Assembly (NCBI GenBank): GCA_003456455.1
Contig: DMRV01000036.1
Span: 1-6,688, forward strand
Source of the DNA: Flavobacteriales bacterium
GTDB lineage: Bacteria > Bacteroidota > Bacteroidia > UBA10329
DNA: 6,688 bases
Direction of reading: 5' to 3'
In this document: positions 4,211 through 6,688 of the stretch, one piece after another
Layout: the number at the start of each line of letters is the position of its first letter
Numbering within the stretch: position 1 is the stretch's first letter
Position numbers and translations under genes: made by a program
The notes under the pieces: generated by a model
Seen by the model: the letters and a program-made list of their open reading frames with translations, nothing else
Database searches by the model: none
What the model was told of the DNA's origin: nothing

Positions 4211-6688
4211 TTAAACCGCTACCAAACTTTCAAGCTCTTTCTTCAGATGAAACCCTGTATGTCCGTCTTTAAATTTGGCAACTTGTGTAGGCGTACCCGT
4301 GGTTAGAATGGTTCCTCCACGCTTGCCGCCTTCTGGCCCCACATCAATTATATGGTCTGCACTACGCACGATGTCCATGTTGTGCTCAATAACCAAAACA
4401 GTGTTGCCGCGGTCGGCTAGTTGGTTCAACACTTCAAGCAATACCCGAATATCCTCAAAGTGTAGCCCCGTTGTAGGTTCATCCAGAATGTAAAAGGTGT
4501 TGCCGGTGTCACGCTTGCTGAGTTCAGAAGCGAGTTTTATGCGTTGTGCTTCGCCACCCGAAAGCGTGGTAGAACTTTGCCCTAATTTAATGTAGCCCAA
4601 TCCTACATCGTGAATGGTTTTTATCTTTTTAAGTATAGACGGAATGTTCTCGAAGAACACAACCGCCTCGTCAATATTCATATTAAGTACATCCGACACC
4701 GATTTCCCCTTGTATCGCACTTCCAGTGTTTCTCTATTGTACCGATTGCCGTTGCAGTTAGGGCAGAGGATGTGAACATCTGGTAAAAAATTCATCTCAA
4801 TGGTTTTCAGTCCAGCACCACGGCACTCTTCGCACCTTCCGCCTTTTACATTAAAGGAAAACCGACCAGCTTTATAACCTCTAATCTGCGCTTCGGGCAC
4901 GCTTGCAAACAAATTTCGTATGTCAGAGAAAACACCTGTGTATGTGGCCGGATTGGAGCGTGGTGTCCGGCCAATGGGGCTTTGATCTATGGCAATTACC
5001 TTATCTATGTGCTCAATACCCGTTACCTTTTTGTAAGGCATGGGCACTTGCTGGGCTCTAAAAATCTCTCTGTTGAGAATAGGGTAGAGGGTCTCGTTAA
5101 TTAGGGTTGATTTACCGCTACCAGATACGCCTGTAACGCAGATAAAGGTGCCTAATGGGAAGGTGGCGTCCACCTCTTTCAGGTTGTTTCCGCTTGCGCC
5201 CTTCAGCACAAGCTTTTTCCCGTTACCCTTTCTAAACTTCTTTTTTATGGGGATGAGATTGCTGCCATTTAGGAAGGCAGCGGTAAGCGAATTGTTGGCT
5301 TGCAATTCTTTGGCCGTTCCCTGAGCTACAATTTCTCCACCATGAATTCCCGCTTTCGGGCCAATATCAATTACCTGGTCTGCTGCTTCCATCATGTCTT
5401 TATCGTGCTCAACAACAATAACGGAATTGCCGGAATCACGAAGCTTTTTCAGCGCATCAATCAGCCGTTGATTGTCTCGCTGATGAAGTCCTATGCTGGG
5501 CTCATCTAAAATGTAAAGGACTCCAACGAGCTGTGAACCAATCTGGGTTGCAAGACGAATACGTTGAGCCTCACCACCGGATAGTGAACGCGCAGGACGG
5601 TCTAACGAGAGGTAATCCAACCCCACATCAAGAAGAAACTGAATGCGCGTTTGTATTTCCTTAATAATCTCCGTGGCAATAAGCGATTGCTTGTCATCTA
5701 ACGAAGCGGGAAGTTCGTCAAACCACTTTTGCGTTTCACTTAAATCGAGTCCAGAAACTTCTGCAATGTTCTTCCCGTGAAGTCTGAAATGCAACGCTTC
5801 TTTCTTTAGCCGTGCTCCATTGCAAGTAGGGCAGGCTTTCCGTTGTGTAAAGCTGTTTGCCCATTTTTGTAGCGCTTTACTATCGGCTTCCTCGTTTTGC
5901 CGAGAAATGAAATTGACAATTCCTTCGAACGAAAGCGAGTAACTACTCGCGTTGGAGTTGGCAGCTTTTACCTTAAACACTTCGTTGCTCCCGTATAGGA
6001 TTACGTTCAAGGCTTCTTCGGAGATGTCGGCTATTGGAGTCTTTAACGTAAAATCGTACTTCTCGCCAATGGCTTCCAACTGATTGAAAATCCAGTTGTT
6101 CTTCTGTTCACCAATAGGAATAATTCCGCCACGGCCGATGGAATGCTTTGGGTTTGGGATGATTTTATCGACAGAAATCTCCGCTACCGTTCCCAATCCG
6201 TTGCATTTGTTGCAAGCGCCATAGGGCGAGTTGAATGAGAAGAAGTTTGGAGCTGGTTCGTCATACGCAATGCCTGTTGTTGGGCACATCAATGCTCTAC
6301 TAAAAAATCGAACCTCATTAGAATCGTGCTCTAGCGTCATCATAGAACCCTTGCCATGTTTCATTGCTGTTTGCACAGAATCTGAAAGACGTTTGGTGCT
6401 TTTAGAATCAACCTTTAGGCGGTCAATTACAATTTCTATATCGTGAACCTTGTATCTATCTAGCTGTAGCTTGCCATCCAAATCAAGAATTTCGCCATCA
6501 ACACGTACTTTCTGAAACCCTTGGCGCATTATCTGAACAAATAGTTCGCGATAATGTCCTTTTCGGCCTTTGATTACTGGTGCAAGAATTAGCAGTTTGC
6601 TATCTACCAAATCAGACTTGATGATTCGGATAATCTCTTCATCCGAATATTTAATCATTTTCTCATTGGTGTTGTAGCTGTAGGCAAT
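4211..6688 (-). CDS. uvrA: Excinuclease ABC subunit A (UvrA), N-terminus cut by the window edge
   Basis: UvrA is the damage-recognition ATPase of nucleotide excision repair; it loads UvrB on damaged DNA. The frame is open to the right edge, with ten codons visible before the Met at 6656-6658, so that Met is internal. Roughly 110-130 N-terminal residues, with the first Walker A, are missing. Counting from that Met, residues ~20-85 (LLILAPVIKGRKGHYREL) match the UvrB-binding region, which favours UvrA1 over the shorter UvrA2 type. Signature I is LSGGEAQRIRLA at 359-370 and Walker B I is LYILDEPSIGLH at 381-392. Walker A II is GVSGSGKST at 510-518. A zinc module has Cys609, Cys612, Cys632 and Cys635. 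Signature II is at 699-710, Walker B II (ILDEPTTGLH) at 724-733 and the H-loop His is 759. The earlier zinc module is CPTT at 125-128 with CNKC at 149-152, lacking one Cys of E. coli UvrA. The catalytic elements seen are intact. Confidence 0.97.
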   Translation of the reverse strand: MAYSYNTNEKMIKYSDEEIIRIIKSDLVDSKLLILAPVIKGRKGHYRELFVQIMRQGFQKVRVDGEILDLDGKLQLDRYKVHDIEIVIDRLKVDSKSTKRLSDSVQTAMKHGKGSMMTLEHDSNEVRFFSRALMCPTTGIAYDEPAPNFFSFNSPYGACNKCNGLGTVAEISVDKIIPNPKHSIGRGGIIPIGEQKNNWIFNQLEAIGEKYDFTLKTPIADISEEALNVILYGSNEVFKVKAANSNASSYSLSFEGIVNFISRQNEEADSKALQKWANSFTQRKACPTCNGARLKKEALHFRLHGKNIAEVSGLDLSETQKWFDELPASLDDKQSLIATEIIKEIQTRIQFLLDVGLDYLSLDRPARSLSGGEAQRIRLATQIGSQLVGVLYILDEPSIGLHQRDNQRLIDALKKLRDSGNSVIVVEHDKDMMEAADQVIDIGPKAGIHGGEIVAQGTAKELQANNSLTAAFLNGSNLIPIKKKFRKGNGKKLVLKGASGNNLKEVDATFPLGTFICVTGVSGSGKSTLINETLYPILNREIFRAQQVPMPYKKVTGIEHIDKVIAIDQSPIGRTPRSNPATYTGVFSDIRNLFASVPEAQIRGYKAGRFSFNVKGGRCEECRGAGLKTIEMNFLPDVHILCPNCNGNRYNRETLEVRYKGKSVSDVLNMNIDEAVVFFENIPSILKKIKTIHDVGLGYIKLGQSSTTLSGGEAQRIKLASELSKRDTGNTFYILDEPTTGLHFEDIRVLLEVLNQLADRGNTVLVIEHNMDIVRSADHIIDVGPEGGKRGGTILTTGTPTQVAKFKDGHTGFHLKKELESLVAV

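Noticed and set aside
6656..6658. ATG as the start of uvrA
   Set aside because: The frame stays open to the window edge and the protein would lack the first Walker A. The Met is internal and the gene continues outside the window.

Overview
The window looks like the chromosome of a Bacteroidota bacterium, probably flavobacterial or a relative. The support is a FecR-type anti-sigma factor with the Bacteroidota C-terminal domain (DUF4974 type), followed by a protein that begins with an STN domain and a carboxypeptidase-like regulatory domain. A-rich leaders without clear Shine-Dalgarno sequences and a possible TAnnTTTG-type -7 box agree with this. No rRNA, tRNA, CRISPR array, insertion sequence or phage gene was seen.

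Layout. Bases 1-375 (+) are the 3' end of a fecR-like gene. Bases 452-1474 (+), or from about 377 if a non-standard start is used, encode a secreted protein with an STN domain, a carboxypeptidase-like regulatory domain, and then a roughly 150-residue domain I do not recognise in place of the expected TonB plug and beta-barrel. Bases 1539-2144 (+) encode a smaller secreted protein that is a paralogue of that unrecognised domain. A hairpin at 2162-2196 probably ends this unit. The 342-base gap before the next gene holds this hairpin, a 28-codon lipoprotein-like mini-ORF (2234-2320) and a possible promoter. Bases 2487-3383 (+) encode a sugar-phosphate-type nucleotidyltransferase. A perfect 15-bp hairpin (3406-3440) separates it from two minus-strand genes that converge on it: a LOG/TIGR00730 family protein (3459-4166) and, upstream of that on the same strand, most of uvrA (4211 to the window edge).

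How the parts may work together. In classical cell-surface signalling, the STN domain of a TonB-dependent transducer contacts FecR in the periplasm, and FecR controls an ECF sigma factor. Here the fecR-adjacent STN protein has no barrel. Its output end is a novel domain that is also made as a separate secreted protein just downstream. This suggests a signalling cassette that is not built around TonB-dependent uptake, and it is the most interesting part of the window. The sigma factor would lie left of the window and cannot be seen. The nucleotidyltransferase, LOG protein and UvrA look like ordinary chromosomal neighbours with no evident link to the cassette.
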